A stretch of DNA of 64,000 nt from Chthoniobacterales bacterium (GTDB lineage: Bacteria > Verrucomicrobiota > Verrucomicrobiia > Chthoniobacterales > JACTMZ01). Shown here piece by piece: positions 19,157 to 29,239 of the stretch. The notes under the pieces were generated by a model. It saw only the letters and a list, made by a program, of their open reading frames with translations, was not told the origin of the DNA and did no database searches. A program made the position numbers and the translations under genes. The stretch spans positions 18,257 through 82,256 of the forward strand of contig JACSRX010000026.1 of the NCBI GenBank assembly GCA_014879535.1, in the 5' to 3' direction. Within the stretch, counting starts at the first letter, position 1. Every line of letters starts with the position of its first letter.

Positions 19157-20071
19157 TCAGAACGCCGAATAGGCGGTCTGGTAGCCGCTGTAGGACTGGC
19201 GCGGCGACCACGCCATCGCGCGTTCGGCATCGTCGAAGATGTATCGGGTCTTGCTGCCGAGCTGGACGAGGATGACCTCGCGGCCGTTCATGCGCCCGCT
19301 GGAGACGAGGCAGCGTCCGGCGGCGTTGGTGAAGCCGGTTTTCATGCCGTTGAAGGCGGTGGAGCGGTCGAGGAGCTTGTTGGTGGCCTTGAGCACGGTG
19401 AGGCGTCCGTTGTTGTGGCGGAAGACGGTCTGGCGTTCCTGCATGAGTCGGCGCAATTCGGGATTCCTGTAGGCTTGGAAGGCGATGCGCGCCATGTCGC
19501 GGGCGGTCGAATACTGGTTGGCGGGCAGGCCGTGACTGTTGACGAAGTGCGACTGGCGGGCGCCCAAGGCCCAGGCCGTGCTGTTCATCTGTCCCGCGAA
19601 TGCCGGCTCGGAGCCGCTGTGATCGCGGGCGAGGGCGGCACAGGCGTCGTTGCAGCTCTTCACCATGATGCATTCGAGCAGGCTGCGGCGCGTGTAGCGC
19701 TCCCCGGCGCGGATCCCCAGCTTGGTCGGCTCGACGCGGGTGTCCTCGGACATGATGGTGACCGGGGCGTCCAGGTTGCCGCGGTTGGCGACCAGCAGGG
19801 CGGTGAGCAGTTTCTGCGTGCTGGCGACGGGGCGCGGCTGGTCGGCATTCTTCTGGAACAGGACCTCCCCGGTGCGTGCGTCGATCAGGATGGCGGATTG
19901 CGCGTGGAGGTCCGGCGCATTCGCAGGCCAGACCGGTCCGGCGTGGGCCGGGGCGGTGGCCACGGGCGGCGGCGCGGGTTGGGCGCGGCGGGTCTGAGCG
20001 GGAGGAGTCGTGGAGGCACAGCCGGCTGCAAGGACTGCAAGGACGGCGATGGCGGCGAAGCGTGAGGTCAT
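19157..20071 (-). CDS. D-alanyl-D-alanine carboxypeptidase (DacA-like serine hydrolase), lipoprotein
   Basis: Lipobox LAVLAAGCAS; PVASTQKLLTALL (SxxK), KSCNDACAALA (SxN-like), MKTGFTNAAG (KTG). Confidence 0.9.
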   Translation of the reverse strand: MTSRFAAIAVLAVLAAGCASTTPPAQTRRAQPAPPPVATAPAHAGPVWPANAPDLHAQSAILIDARTGEVLFQKNADQPRPVASTQKLLTALLVANRGNLDAPVTIMSEDTRVEPTKLGIRAGERYTRRSLLECIMVKSCNDACAALARDHSGSEPAFAGQMNSTAWALGARQSHFVNSHGLPANQYSTARDMARIAFQAYRNPELRRLMQERQTVFRHNNGRLTVLKATNKLLDRSTAFNGMKTGFTNAAGRCLVSSGRMNGREVILVQLGSKTRYIFDDAERAMAWSPRQSYSGYQTAYSAF

Positions 20072-20877
20072 GGGCGTTTGGTCACAAGGGCGTAGGCGTT
20101 GTGGTTGTGGATGCTTTCGAAATTCTCGGCCTCGACCTGCCACCAGACGATGCGCGGGTCGTGGTTGGTGTGTTCCGCGATGTTGCGGACGAGGTCCTCG
20201 ACGAAGACGGGGTTGGCATAGGCGCGCTCGGTCACGGCCTTTTCGTCCGGGCGCTTGAGCACGCTGTAAAGTTCGCTGCTGGCCGACTGCTCGACGAGGG
20301 TGACCATTTCGGCAAGTGGGATCGGGCTCCTCGTGCGGAGGCTCAGCGTGACCTGTCCGCGCTGGTTGTGCGCCCCCGAGGAACTGATGGCCTTCGAGCA
20401 CGGGCAGAGGGTCGTGACGCCGACGATCACGGTGGTGACGAGGTCGGTGGATTTGTCATCCGCGGTCGCGCTGAATCGGCCCGTGTAATCGAGCAGGCCG
20501 GCCGCGCCGGTCACGGGGGCTTTTTTCTCGAGGAAAAAGGGGAATTCGAGTTCGAGGTGCGCGCTCTGGCTGTGGAGCCGTCGGGCGAGCGTGCGCAGGA
20601 GGTGCTCGATGTCCTCGGGGTGGAGCACCGGGCCGTGCGCATGGAGGACCTCGAGGAAACGGCTCATGTGCGTGCCCTTGAATTGGTGCGGGAGGTCGGC
20701 GGTGAGCTGCACGGTGGCGATCGTGCTCTGCGGTTCGCCGGTCCCGATGCCGACACGGATGGGAAAGCGGAGGTTCTTCACCCCCACGCGGTCGATGGCG
20801 ATGCGCCGGTGGTCGGGCTCGCTTTGCGTGTCGCGCAGGCCGGCGGGGCCGGTGCTGTCATCATCCGGACGCTTCAT
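20068..20877 (-). CDS. folE2: GTP cyclohydrolase FolE2
   Basis: DRVGVKNLRFPIRV...TVQLTADLPHQFKGTHMSRF...VGVTTLCPCSKAIS; overlaps the downstream gene by 4 nt. Confidence 0.93.
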   Translation of the reverse strand: MKRPDDDSTGPAGLRDTQSEPDHRRIAIDRVGVKNLRFPIRVGIGTGEPQSTIATVQLTADLPHQFKGTHMSRFLEVLHAHGPVLHPEDIEHLLRTLARRLHSQSAHLELEFPFFLEKKAPVTGAAGLLDYTGRFSATADDKSTDLVTTVIVGVTTLCPCSKAISSSGAHNQRGQVTLSLRTRSPIPLAEMVTLVEQSASSELYSVLKRPDEKAVTERAYANPVFVEDLVRNIAEHTNHDPRIVWWQVEAENFESIHNHNAYALVTKRP

Positions 20878-20966
20878 GAACCCCGGACGTTAGTCCGGTT
20901 TGCCGCCGGGGGCAAAAATGAATTGTCCGGTTTGCCGCCGGGGTCCGATGGGCTACGCTGCGCACG

Positions 20967-21614
20967 GTGAAAAAGCTCACGGTCAACGAGATCTACCAAT
21001 CAGTCCAGGGGGAGAGCACCTGGGCCGGGTTGCCCTGCGTGTTCGTCCGGCTGACCTTCTGCGACCTGCGCTGCACCTATTGCGACACGGAATACGCGTT
21101 TTACGAGGGCCGGAAGATGGAACTGGGGGAGATCGTGCAGGAAGTGCTCACCTTCGGGTGTCCGCTGGTCGAGGTGACCGGCGGCGAACCTTTGCTCCAG
21201 CCGGATTGCGTGCCGCTGCTGTCCATGCTGTGCGAGGCGGGACTCACCGTGCTGTTGGAGACGAGCGGCGCCCATGACATCGCCCCCGTCGATCCGCGGG
21301 TGCACCGGATCATGGACATGAAGACGCCGTCGAGCGGCGAATGTGCGCGCAATCTTCATTCCAACATCGGGCACCTCACCGAACGCGACGAGGTGAAGTT
21401 CGTCATCGGTTCGCGCGAGGACTACGAGTGGTCCGCCGGGCAGATGCGGGAGCACGACCTTGCTTCCAAGGTGCGCGCCGTGCTGATGAGCCCGGTTTTC
21501 GGCCGCATCGCGCCGGCGGATATCGTGGCGTGGATGCTGGAGGACAAGCTGCCGGCCCGCTTCCAGTTGCAGATGCACAAATTCATCTGGGAGCCGAGGG
21601 CGCGGGGAGTCTGA
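20967..21614 (+). CDS. queE: 7-carboxy-7-deazaguanine synthase
   Basis: IYQSVQGESTWAGLPCVFVRLTFCDLRCTYCDTEYAF radical SAM motif; VTGGEPLLQ. Confidence 0.93.
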   Translation: MKKLTVNEIYQSVQGESTWAGLPCVFVRLTFCDLRCTYCDTEYAFYEGRKMELGEIVQEVLTFGCPLVEVTGGEPLLQPDCVPLLSMLCEAGLTVLLETSGAHDIAPVDPRVHRIMDMKTPSSGECARNLHSNIGHLTERDEVKFVIGSREDYEWSAGQMREHDLASKVRAVLMSPVFGRIAPADIVAWMLEDKLPARFQLQMHKFIWEPRARGV

Positions 21615-21654
21615 CCGTTTGCCGGGAGGCGTGCGGAGCGCTACAAGGGTGGTG

Positions 21655-22017
21655 ATGAACATCACGTTGACCAAGACCTTCCACTTCGAGGCCGCCCACA
21701 CGCTGCCCGGGGTGCCTCCCGACCACCAGTGCGCCCGCATGCACGGACACAGCTACAAGGTCGAGGTGTCGGTGACCGGCCCGGTCGGTGAGAAATCCGG
21801 CTGGGTGATGGACCATGCAGAGATCAGCCGGGTGGTCAAACCGCTCATCGCGAGGCTGGACCACCGCTATCTGAACGACATCCCGGGGCTCGAGAATCCG
21901 ACGTTCGAGCAGTTGGCCGGCTGGCTGTGGCGCGAGCTGCAGCCGCAGTTGCCGATGATCAGCGAAATCATCATCCACGAGACGCCGACTTCGCGCTGCG
22001 TTTACCACGGCGATTAG
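21655..22017 (+). CDS. queD: 6-carboxytetrahydropterin synthase
   Basis: KTFHFEAAHTL...CARMHGHSYKVEV...WVMDHAEI...LDHRYLND...IIIHETPTS. Confidence 0.93.
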   Translation: MNITLTKTFHFEAAHTLPGVPPDHQCARMHGHSYKVEVSVTGPVGEKSGWVMDHAEISRVVKPLIARLDHRYLNDIPGLENPTFEQLAGWLWRELQPQLPMISEIIIHETPTSRCVYHGD

Positions 22018-22026
22018 GCGGTGCCT

Positions 22027-22905
22027 TCAGCTGTGCATGGTGAGGTCCTGCACGCGCGCGGCAAGGAAGCGGCTGAGCAGGAGGTAGAGCGCGAGCATGG
22101 GCAGCGTGACGAGCAGGGCGCCGGCGGCAAAGAGTCCGGGCTGGCCCGACATCCCGTCGGCGTGCAGCAGGCGGAGCCCGAGCGGCAGCGTGAAGAGTTC
22201 GGAGTCCTGCATGAGGATGGCCGCGACCACGTATTCATTCCATGCGGCGGCAAAGGAGAACAGGGCGGTGACACTGAGACCCTGGGCGGACACGGGGAGG
22301 ACGACGCGGCGGAAGACTTCCGCGGGTGTGCAGCCGTCCATGGCCGCGGCCTCCTCGATGCTTTCGGGCACGCTGTCGTAGAAGCTCTTCATCTGCCAGA
22401 TGCAGAAGGGCAGCACCGTGGCGAGGTAGATGAGGATGAGGCCCAGGAATGTGTTGATCAGCTGGAGTTGCACGAGGATCAGGAAGATCGGCAACAGGAG
22501 CATGGTTGCCGGAAAAATCTGGGTGAGGAGCAGGCTGTGCAGCACCGCGCGCCGTCCGAAAAAGCGGAAGCGTGAGATCGCGTAACCGCAGGTGGAGGCG
22601 AGCGACACACCCAGGATCGTGACGGCAAGCGCGACGAGGAGTGAGTTGCCCAGCCAGCGGAAAAAATGGGTGGTCGTCAGGAGGAGGAAGAAATTGTCGA
22701 GGTTCACCGACCCGGGCAGCCGCCAAGCCGTCGTGCCGGTGGTTGCGGCAGGGTCCAAGGCCAGCACCGCGATTTGCCACAGCGGCACGAGCGCCATCAG
22801 CGATGTCAGAACCAACAGCAGATACGAACCGGCCTTGCGGGGAAGGGCATGATGCCATTCGTGGCCGGATGCGAGCTGGGGAGGTTCTGGGGGGGAAGAT
22901 CTCAC
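22027..22905 (-). CDS. Carbohydrate ABC transporter permease, MalG-like (start uncertain; GTG 22905 or longer)
   Basis: Multi-TM; EAAAMDGCTPAEVFRRVVLPVSAQGL EAA-loop. Confidence 0.88.
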   Translation of the reverse strand: MRSSPPEPPQLASGHEWHHALPRKAGSYLLLVLTSLMALVPLWQIAVLALDPAATTGTTAWRLPGSVNLDNFFLLLTTTHFFRWLGNSLLVALAVTILGVSLASTCGYAISRFRFFGRRAVLHSLLLTQIFPATMLLLPIFLILVQLQLINTFLGLILIYLATVLPFCIWQMKSFYDSVPESIEEAAAMDGCTPAEVFRRVVLPVSAQGLSVTALFSFAAAWNEYVVAAILMQDSELFTLPLGLRLLHADGMSGQPGLFAAGALLVTLPMLALYLLLSRFLAARVQDLTMHS

Positions 22906-23017
22906 GTTGTTCGACCGGCACAGGAGAAGACATGGGGTGCAGGCACGCAAGGAAAGAACCCGCCGGGGCGGGTTTCTTGACACCAACTGTGATGGCGTCT
23001 CAGATACATGATCCCTT

Positions 23018-25573
23018 ATGCGCCGCGTTTCTTACACCGCAGCTTTCGCCTTCTTGTCGGCCGCCTGCATCGCCGCGGCCGCCGAGCATGCCGTGACCGG
23101 TGCGGATGAAGTCCGCTACCGCATCAACCGAACCGGGGCGGGTCTCGATATCCAGATCATCGGTGCCGGGATCGATCGTCCGGGCCAGGCGGTCTTCGTC
23201 GCCCTCGGCACCAATCCTGACAGCGGCTCGGCCCTGATTCCGCCCTCGGTGGGAAAGGAGGGTTCGGCGGTCTGGCTCCCTTTTCAGGCGGATCTGCTCC
23301 TGGTGTCGCGGCGTGAGCCGCGCAGTCAGGGCGAAACCTACCTGCGGCGCTGGAACATGACGCAGTGGGGACCGCGGGAACAGGCCGCGGAAGCATTCAC
23401 GGTGTCGGTGGAACCCGCGCAGGTGCGGTTGAAAATCCCGGAGAAGCTGCTGGGCGATGCCAAAAGCCTGAAGTTGGCGGTGTTTTTGAAGGATTTCGGG
23501 GCCGACGAGGGGCGAGGGCGCCTTTACGGGGCACTGGACGCGGCGACGCCCTCGGGCCCGGGGGAACGGACGATACGGCATTACATCGCGGTGGAACACG
23601 GCCCCGACGGCGCGGTGTTCCGGCGGAGCGGACGGGTGCCCCCTGATGCCCCGAAGACCAGAATCTACCAGATGCTCCCGCGTTTGTTCGGCAACACCAA
23701 CGAGACCCGCAAGCCCAATGGCACGATCCTGGAGAACGGAACGGGGAAATTCAGCGACATGAACGAGGCGGCCTTGGCCGCGTTGAGGGAGGCGGGCTAC
23801 ACGCACTTGTGGCTGACCGGCGTGCTCCAGCAGGCCACGGCAACCGACTATTCCGAGGTCGGCGAGCCGGCGGACGATCCGGACCTGCTCAAGGGGATTG
23901 CGGGGAGCCCGTATGCGATCCGTGATTATTTCGATGTCTCGCCGGATTATGCCGACGACCCGGCCAAGCGGCTCGCGGAGTTCAAGGATCTCATCGCGCG
24001 CCTCAAGGCGAAGGGGATGAAGGTGCTCATCGATTTCGTGCCGAATCACGTGGCGCGCAGCTACCACTCGACGATCCGGCCGGAACTGTCCTTCGGGGCG
24101 AGGGATGACCGCACCAAATTTTTCGACCCGAAGAACAACTTCTTCTACCTCACCGGAGCGGTCGAGGCGCGGGGGGATGGTCCGCCCCTGCGCCTGCCGA
24201 CGGTGGACGCCGACGGGAATCCGACGAGTCCGACGCTGCTCGCCGGCGTGGCTGGCGGGGACGGTCTGTTCGACGGCGAAAAGGAATTCGGGCGCGTCAC
24301 CGGCAATGACGCCATCACGTGGGCACCCGGTGTCAACACGTGGTATGAAACCGTGAAACTCAACTACGGCTACGACTTCACCGACCCGGAGAAGGCGACA
24401 CGGCATTATCCGCACGGCGACAAGCCGGACCTTCCGCTGCCCGACACCTGGAAGAAGATGGACGAGGTGATCACCTATTGGCAGGGGTTGGGGGTGGACG
24501 GGTTCCGCGCGGACATGGCTCACATGGTTCCCCAGGAATTCTGGCGCTGGCTCATCGGGCGTTCGCGGGCACGCGATGCCGGGGTCTGTTGGGTGGCCGA
24601 AGCCTACGAGGATGACGACGCGAAGGTGCCCGTCGGCGATCCGCAGGCCCGGGAGGTGATCGGTGCCGGGGTGATGCTGGGATTGCTGGATGCGGGGTTC
24701 GATGCGGTATACGACGACCCCGCCTACGACGCCTTGAAGAGGGTCTATGAGGAGGGAGGCATGGCGAACGACCTTGATGCCCTGCCGCGCCGGGACTTCC
24801 TTTTCGACAACTCGCTGCGCTACGCGGAGAACCATGACGAGGTGCGGTTGGCTTCGGCGGCCGAATGGGGCGGCCACGGGATGGATGTCGGGCGGCCGGT
24901 TTCCGCCCTGCTGTTCGGGCTCTCCCGCGGTCCTGTCATGATCTACCACGGCCAGGAGGTCGGCGAACCTGCGGAGGGGGTGGAGGGGTTCGGCGGGGAC
25001 GACGCGCGCACCTCCATCTTCGACTACTGGTCGATGCCGGAGTTCGTGAAATGGGTCAATGGGGGGAAATTCGACGGTGGCGGGTTGTCCGACCGGCAGA
25101 AGGCGCTGCAGGATTTTTACCGGCGACTTCTCCGGGCCTTGGACCAGCCGGCCTTCCGTGACGGGGATTTCTTCCCGCTCAATCCGGACAATCTGGACAA
25201 CAAGGCCTACGGGCGCATGGACGACGGGATCAGCGGACGCTGGCTCTACAGCTACCTGCGCCACGATCCGGCGAGCGGGCAGCGTGTGCTCGTGGTGGTC
25301 AACCTGAACCCGACCGAGACGATGCGCAACGTGCGGATCCAGTTCCCGCGGCGTGCGCTGGCATTCCTCGGCTGGGAGGTGCTCGCGGGATCGAAGATTG
25401 TTCCGGTTGTCGCGCGTGATCTGCTTGGCGATGTGCCCGGGGAAATCGCCGAGATCACGACCAACCCGGCGGAAATGGAGAAGCCGGGATTTCCGATCAA
25501 AGAACTTCAACCGATGACCGCGGCCTACTATGAATTGAAGACTCCGGCCCGGGTGCCACCCGCTTCACGCTGA
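23018..25573 (+). CDS. Secreted alpha-amylase family GH13 enzyme
   Basis: Signal peptide; VLIDFVPNHV, DGFRADMAHMV, ENHDEVR GH13 motifs. Confidence 0.9.
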   Translation: MRRVSYTAAFAFLSAACIAAAAEHAVTGADEVRYRINRTGAGLDIQIIGAGIDRPGQAVFVALGTNPDSGSALIPPSVGKEGSAVWLPFQADLLLVSRREPRSQGETYLRRWNMTQWGPREQAAEAFTVSVEPAQVRLKIPEKLLGDAKSLKLAVFLKDFGADEGRGRLYGALDAATPSGPGERTIRHYIAVEHGPDGAVFRRSGRVPPDAPKTRIYQMLPRLFGNTNETRKPNGTILENGTGKFSDMNEAALAALREAGYTHLWLTGVLQQATATDYSEVGEPADDPDLLKGIAGSPYAIRDYFDVSPDYADDPAKRLAEFKDLIARLKAKGMKVLIDFVPNHVARSYHSTIRPELSFGARDDRTKFFDPKNNFFYLTGAVEARGDGPPLRLPTVDADGNPTSPTLLAGVAGGDGLFDGEKEFGRVTGNDAITWAPGVNTWYETVKLNYGYDFTDPEKATRHYPHGDKPDLPLPDTWKKMDEVITYWQGLGVDGFRADMAHMVPQEFWRWLIGRSRARDAGVCWVAEAYEDDDAKVPVGDPQAREVIGAGVMLGLLDAGFDAVYDDPAYDALKRVYEEGGMANDLDALPRRDFLFDNSLRYAENHDEVRLASAAEWGGHGMDVGRPVSALLFGLSRGPVMIYHGQEVGEPAEGVEGFGGDDARTSIFDYWSMPEFVKWVNGGKFDGGGLSDRQKALQDFYRRLLRALDQPAFRDGDFFPLNPDNLDNKAYGRMDDGISGRWLYSYLRHDPASGQRVLVVVNLNPTETMRNVRIQFPRRALAFLGWEVLAGSKIVPVVARDLLGDVPGEIAEITTNPAEMEKPGFPIKELQPMTAAYYELKTPARVPPASR

Positions 25574-25592
25574 TACCATGATTGTTCCTCCC

Positions 25593-28097
25593 ATGAAAAT
25601 CCATCCCTCATCCCTCCTGTTGCGCTCCTTTTGTTACGTCACGGCCATCGCCCTGCTTGGTGCAGGCGGCCTCCGGGCTCAGGACGGTGAAAGCAGCAAG
25701 GCCGCCCCGGATTTTCTCGGGTGGATTCCGATGCAGCCGGTGACGGCGGGTGATCGGCTGATCCTCGACCTGCACCGTTTTTATTTCGCCAGCCCGGCCA
25801 GCGGCAGCCGGATGGTCGAGCCGGATGCGGTGGCCGGCCGGTGGAGCGCGCAGGTGGATCCCTCGGCCGCCGTGCTGGCTGTGGAATTGGACAAGGCCGC
25901 GACGGGGCTGCTGGAGGTTCCTTTGCAGGTTGTCGGAGGGAAGGGGGCGGCGCGGCAGTTGGGGAAGAAGGACACCGCCGCTGGCGTCAGCAGCGGGGAT
26001 GACACCGAAAGATTGTTGTGCGAGGGCGTGCTGGTCATCGGGGTGCAGCCGGCCGACGGCCACAAATTCATCTACCGCGCGGGCGGCAAGAGCGTCCAGA
26101 AGGTCGCCGTGGCCGGGCAATTCAACGGGTGGAATACGGAGTCCCATCCGATGGTGCCGGCGGGCAACGGAGTTTATGAGTTGTTCGTCCGTCTGCCGGC
26201 GGGTTCCCATCCCTACAAACTCGTGGTCGATGGCCAGTGGACGCTGGATCCGGACAACCCGGAACAGGCTGACGATGGGGGCACGGTGAATTCCGTCGTG
26301 CGCGTCGCGGGGGGTGACCGGGGCCGGGCGCCGGTGGTGTTTGCACGGTCGATGGAGGACGATGCCTTGGTCTTCGTCGTCGTGCCGGGGGACAGCGGGG
26401 TGAAACAGGTCTCGACGGTCCTGCAACTGCCCGACGGGAACAGCCGGTTGATCGGCCACGAAATCCTCGGGAACAAGATCCGGGTCGAGGCACCGGACGC
26501 TCCGGCCGGCTCCTGGGTGCGTGTCCTGGTGGCTGATGCCAAGGGCAACATCAGCAATGCCGCCCGCGCACCGGTGAAACCCTTGACGGGTTTCCAGTGG
26601 CAGGACGGCATCATCTACTACGCGTTCACGGATCGCTTCGCCAACGGGGATGAGGGCAACGACCGTCCCGTGCAGGACGACCGTGTGCCGCCGCAGGCCA
26701 ATTACCAAGGCGGAGATTTCCAGGGGATCCGCAAGAAGATCGACGAGGGTTATTTCAAGGATCTTGGCGTCAACGTGCTCTGGTTGGCCCCGCTCAACCG
26801 GAATCCGGACGGCGCGTGGCAGGAATATCTTCCGCCATACCGGTTCTACACCGGCTACCACGGCTACTGGCCCGTCTCGCACAAGGAAGTGGAGCCGCGC
26901 TTCGGAGGCGAGGAGGGACTCATGGAGATGATCGGCGCAGCCCACGGCAACCAGATGTTCATCATCGCCGATCTGGTCTTGAAGCATGTGCATGTGGACC
27001 ACCCCATGTGGAAGGAACACAAGGAGCTGTTCGGTTCGCTCGATCTGCCGGATGGCACGAAGAACCTGCGCCGGTGGGACGACCACCAGTTCACCACATG
27101 GTTCGAGGAATGGCTGCCGGGGTTCGATTTTGACAAACCCGAGGCCGTGAAGTTCCTCATTGCGAACGCCGTGGACTTTGCGACGCGGTTCAAGCTCGAC
27201 GGCTACCGTTTGGATGCGGTCAAGCACATCAAGCGGTCCTTCTGGTGGCGCTACCGCACGGCGATGCGCCTTGCGGTCGACCCCGGCCGGAAGGTGCCCG
27301 TCTACAGCGTGGGCGAGACGTTCATGGACCGTGAGGGGATCATGAGCTTCGTCGGGCCGAACATGCTCGACGGACAGTTCGATTTCCCGCTCTACGACAC
27401 CATCATCGATGTCTTCGCCAAGCAGCAGGCCGGCATGGAGGAGCTGGAGAAGTCGCTTGCCGCCTCGGAATTGATCTACGGCAAGGAGACGCTCATGTCG
27501 CCCCTGGTCGGCAACCATGACAAGTCGCGCTTCATGGCGTATGCCGACGGCGATCTCCCGAATCCCGAGGAGCCTGACGACGAGGAACTCGGATGGAAAA
27601 ACCCGCCGCAGGTGGACAACCCGGCGTCCTACGAGAAGCTGAAGCTCGGACTGACCTTCATTTTGTCCATCGACGGTGTCCCGATGATCTACTATGGCGA
27701 CGAGATCGGAATGACGGGGGCCGGAGACCCGGACAACCGTCGCATGATGCGCTGGGGCGATGACGTGACAAAAGCGGAGGAGGGTGTGCGCACCCATTTT
27801 CGCGATGTGGCTGCGGTGCGCCACAAACATCCGGCCTTGCGCTACGGCAGCCGGCGTCCGCTGCTGGCCGAGGGGGACCGTTATGCCTTCGTGCGCGCGC
27901 ATCTCGGTGACAGCGTGCTCGCGGTCTGGAACCGCGGCGGCAGCCAGACCGAGTTCAACCTTTCGGTCGGCCCGGAGATGCCCGACGGGACTTATGCCGA
28001 CGCGCTATCCGGCGACGAGATCGAGGTGAAGGATGGCAAGACCGCCTTCAAGATGCCGGCGATGAAGTCCGCGCTCTACGTGGCGAAAAACCCCTGA
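25593..28097 (+). CDS. Secreted alpha-amylase GH13 with N-terminal CBM48-like domain
   Basis: AVAGQFNGWNTESHPM...HPYKLVVDGQW (E-set/CBM48-like); DGYRLDAVKHI; LVGNHDKSRF; VPMIYYGDEIGMTGAGDPDNR. Confidence 0.92.
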   Translation: MKIHPSSLLLRSFCYVTAIALLGAGGLRAQDGESSKAAPDFLGWIPMQPVTAGDRLILDLHRFYFASPASGSRMVEPDAVAGRWSAQVDPSAAVLAVELDKAATGLLEVPLQVVGGKGAARQLGKKDTAAGVSSGDDTERLLCEGVLVIGVQPADGHKFIYRAGGKSVQKVAVAGQFNGWNTESHPMVPAGNGVYELFVRLPAGSHPYKLVVDGQWTLDPDNPEQADDGGTVNSVVRVAGGDRGRAPVVFARSMEDDALVFVVVPGDSGVKQVSTVLQLPDGNSRLIGHEILGNKIRVEAPDAPAGSWVRVLVADAKGNISNAARAPVKPLTGFQWQDGIIYYAFTDRFANGDEGNDRPVQDDRVPPQANYQGGDFQGIRKKIDEGYFKDLGVNVLWLAPLNRNPDGAWQEYLPPYRFYTGYHGYWPVSHKEVEPRFGGEEGLMEMIGAAHGNQMFIIADLVLKHVHVDHPMWKEHKELFGSLDLPDGTKNLRRWDDHQFTTWFEEWLPGFDFDKPEAVKFLIANAVDFATRFKLDGYRLDAVKHIKRSFWWRYRTAMRLAVDPGRKVPVYSVGETFMDREGIMSFVGPNMLDGQFDFPLYDTIIDVFAKQQAGMEELEKSLAASELIYGKETLMSPLVGNHDKSRFMAYADGDLPNPEEPDDEELGWKNPPQVDNPASYEKLKLGLTFILSIDGVPMIYYGDEIGMTGAGDPDNRRMMRWGDDVTKAEEGVRTHFRDVAAVRHKHPALRYGSRRPLLAEGDRYAFVRAHLGDSVLAVWNRGGSQTEFNLSVGPEMPDGTYADALSGDEIEVKDGKTAFKMPAMKSALYVAKNP

Positions 28098-28105
28098 GCC
28101 GCGCG

Positions 28106-28456
28106 TCAGCCCGGCAGGTTCTTCCAGACGAAAAGTGCCAGGCCCAGGAGCAGGAGGCAGAGGAGGAGAAGCTTGATCTGGGCGATGCGGACGTCTGTGC
28201 GGCGGCGGCGCGGTGTGCGGCGATCCCGCCTGCGTCCGTCCCCGCGGAAGACATGGTCACGGGGGCGCGGGAGGTCGATGGCCGCCACGTTGTTGATCCG
28301 CACGCCCCGGCGTTCCGGGGCGGATTTCGGGCGCACGGTTTTCGGTTTGCGGCGCAATTCCTTTTCCATGGCCGCCATCTCGCGCATGAGGCGATCCTGC
28401 TCCTCCTGCAGGCGCCGTGCGTGTTCGGACAGCGGGCTCGGGGAGTTGCGGGCCAT
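28106..28456 (-). CDS. Small hypothetical protein: charged N-terminus, C-terminal TM
   Basis: MARNSPSPLSEHARRLQEEQDRLMREMAAMEKELRRKPK...QIKLLLLCLLLLGLALFVWKNLPG. Confidence 0.6.
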   Translation of the reverse strand: MARNSPSPLSEHARRLQEEQDRLMREMAAMEKELRRKPKTVRPKSAPERRGVRINNVAAIDLPRPRDHVFRGDGRRRDRRTPRRRRTDVRIAQIKLLLLCLLLLGLALFVWKNLPG

Positions 28457-28460
28457 GGCC

Positions 28461-29075
28461 TCAGGTTGAAGCGAGTTGGAGGAACCAGAGCAGCAACCCG
28501 AGCAGGCCGAGGGCGAAGAGCGGCAGGGTGAAGGCGAAGCCGGCCATGAGCCAGTAGCCGAAGCTCTGGCCGCCGGAGGCGAGCGAGTCGCCATCGAACG
28601 GACTCGGGCCGGCGATCTCCTCGTCTGCAGCCACCTGTGCCTGTGCCTTCACATAAACGGACCGTGCGTCCTCGATGGTTCCGAGGGCCTTGGAGAGTTC
28701 CTTGTTGAGGTCGGCCGGGGTCCAGTCCTTGGGATTGATCGCCTCGATTTCGTGCAGGTAGCTGGTGAATGTCGCCTGAACGTTCTTCAGGATCTCGAGG
28801 CGCTTGAGGGTCTGGTCGGTCTCGCGCTGGATGTGCACGAGGGACGAGGTGAACTTGTCCACCATCTCGGCACGGCCCGTGTCGAACTGGTCCTGGCGGC
28901 GCCCGAGTTCCTCGAGTTTCTGTTTTTCGCGTTCGAGTTGCTCGGCTTGGCGTTTGAGTTGGAGCAGTTTCTCCTGCGCATGGGCCACTTGGTCGTCGAT
29001 CTGTTCGACGGTCGGGGCCGAGGTGTCCTCGTCGAGGTCGAGGAAGTCTTCGCGTGATGAGCGTGGGTCGGGCAT
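28461..29075 (-). CDS. Hypothetical coiled-coil protein with C-terminal TM
   Basis: EQIDDQVAHAQEKLLQLKRQAEQLEREKQKLEELGRRQDQF; C-terminal GYWLMAGFAFTLPLFALGLLGLLLWFLQ. Confidence 0.65.
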   Translation of the reverse strand: MPDPRSSREDFLDLDEDTSAPTVEQIDDQVAHAQEKLLQLKRQAEQLEREKQKLEELGRRQDQFDTGRAEMVDKFTSSLVHIQRETDQTLKRLEILKNVQATFTSYLHEIEAINPKDWTPADLNKELSKALGTIEDARSVYVKAQAQVAADEEIAGPSPFDGDSLASGGQSFGYWLMAGFAFTLPLFALGLLGLLLWFLQLAST

Positions 29076-29239
29076 GGCGGGTTCCGGTGCCAACGTAGTT
29101 TTGCGCGCGGCGTGGTGGCGAGAAAAAACCATTGCCCGTTCCCTTCCTTGGAGCCGCACCGCGGCTTTGCCGAACCCGCCCCCGTCGGGGTCATATCGCC
29201 GTTGACCACCGGCGTTGCTTGTGACTGTCTGGAGGGCTC

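Noticed and set aside
23000-25510. 836-aa minus-strand ORF
   Set aside because: Antisense shadow of the GH13 gene, whose catalytic motifs are clear on the plus strand.
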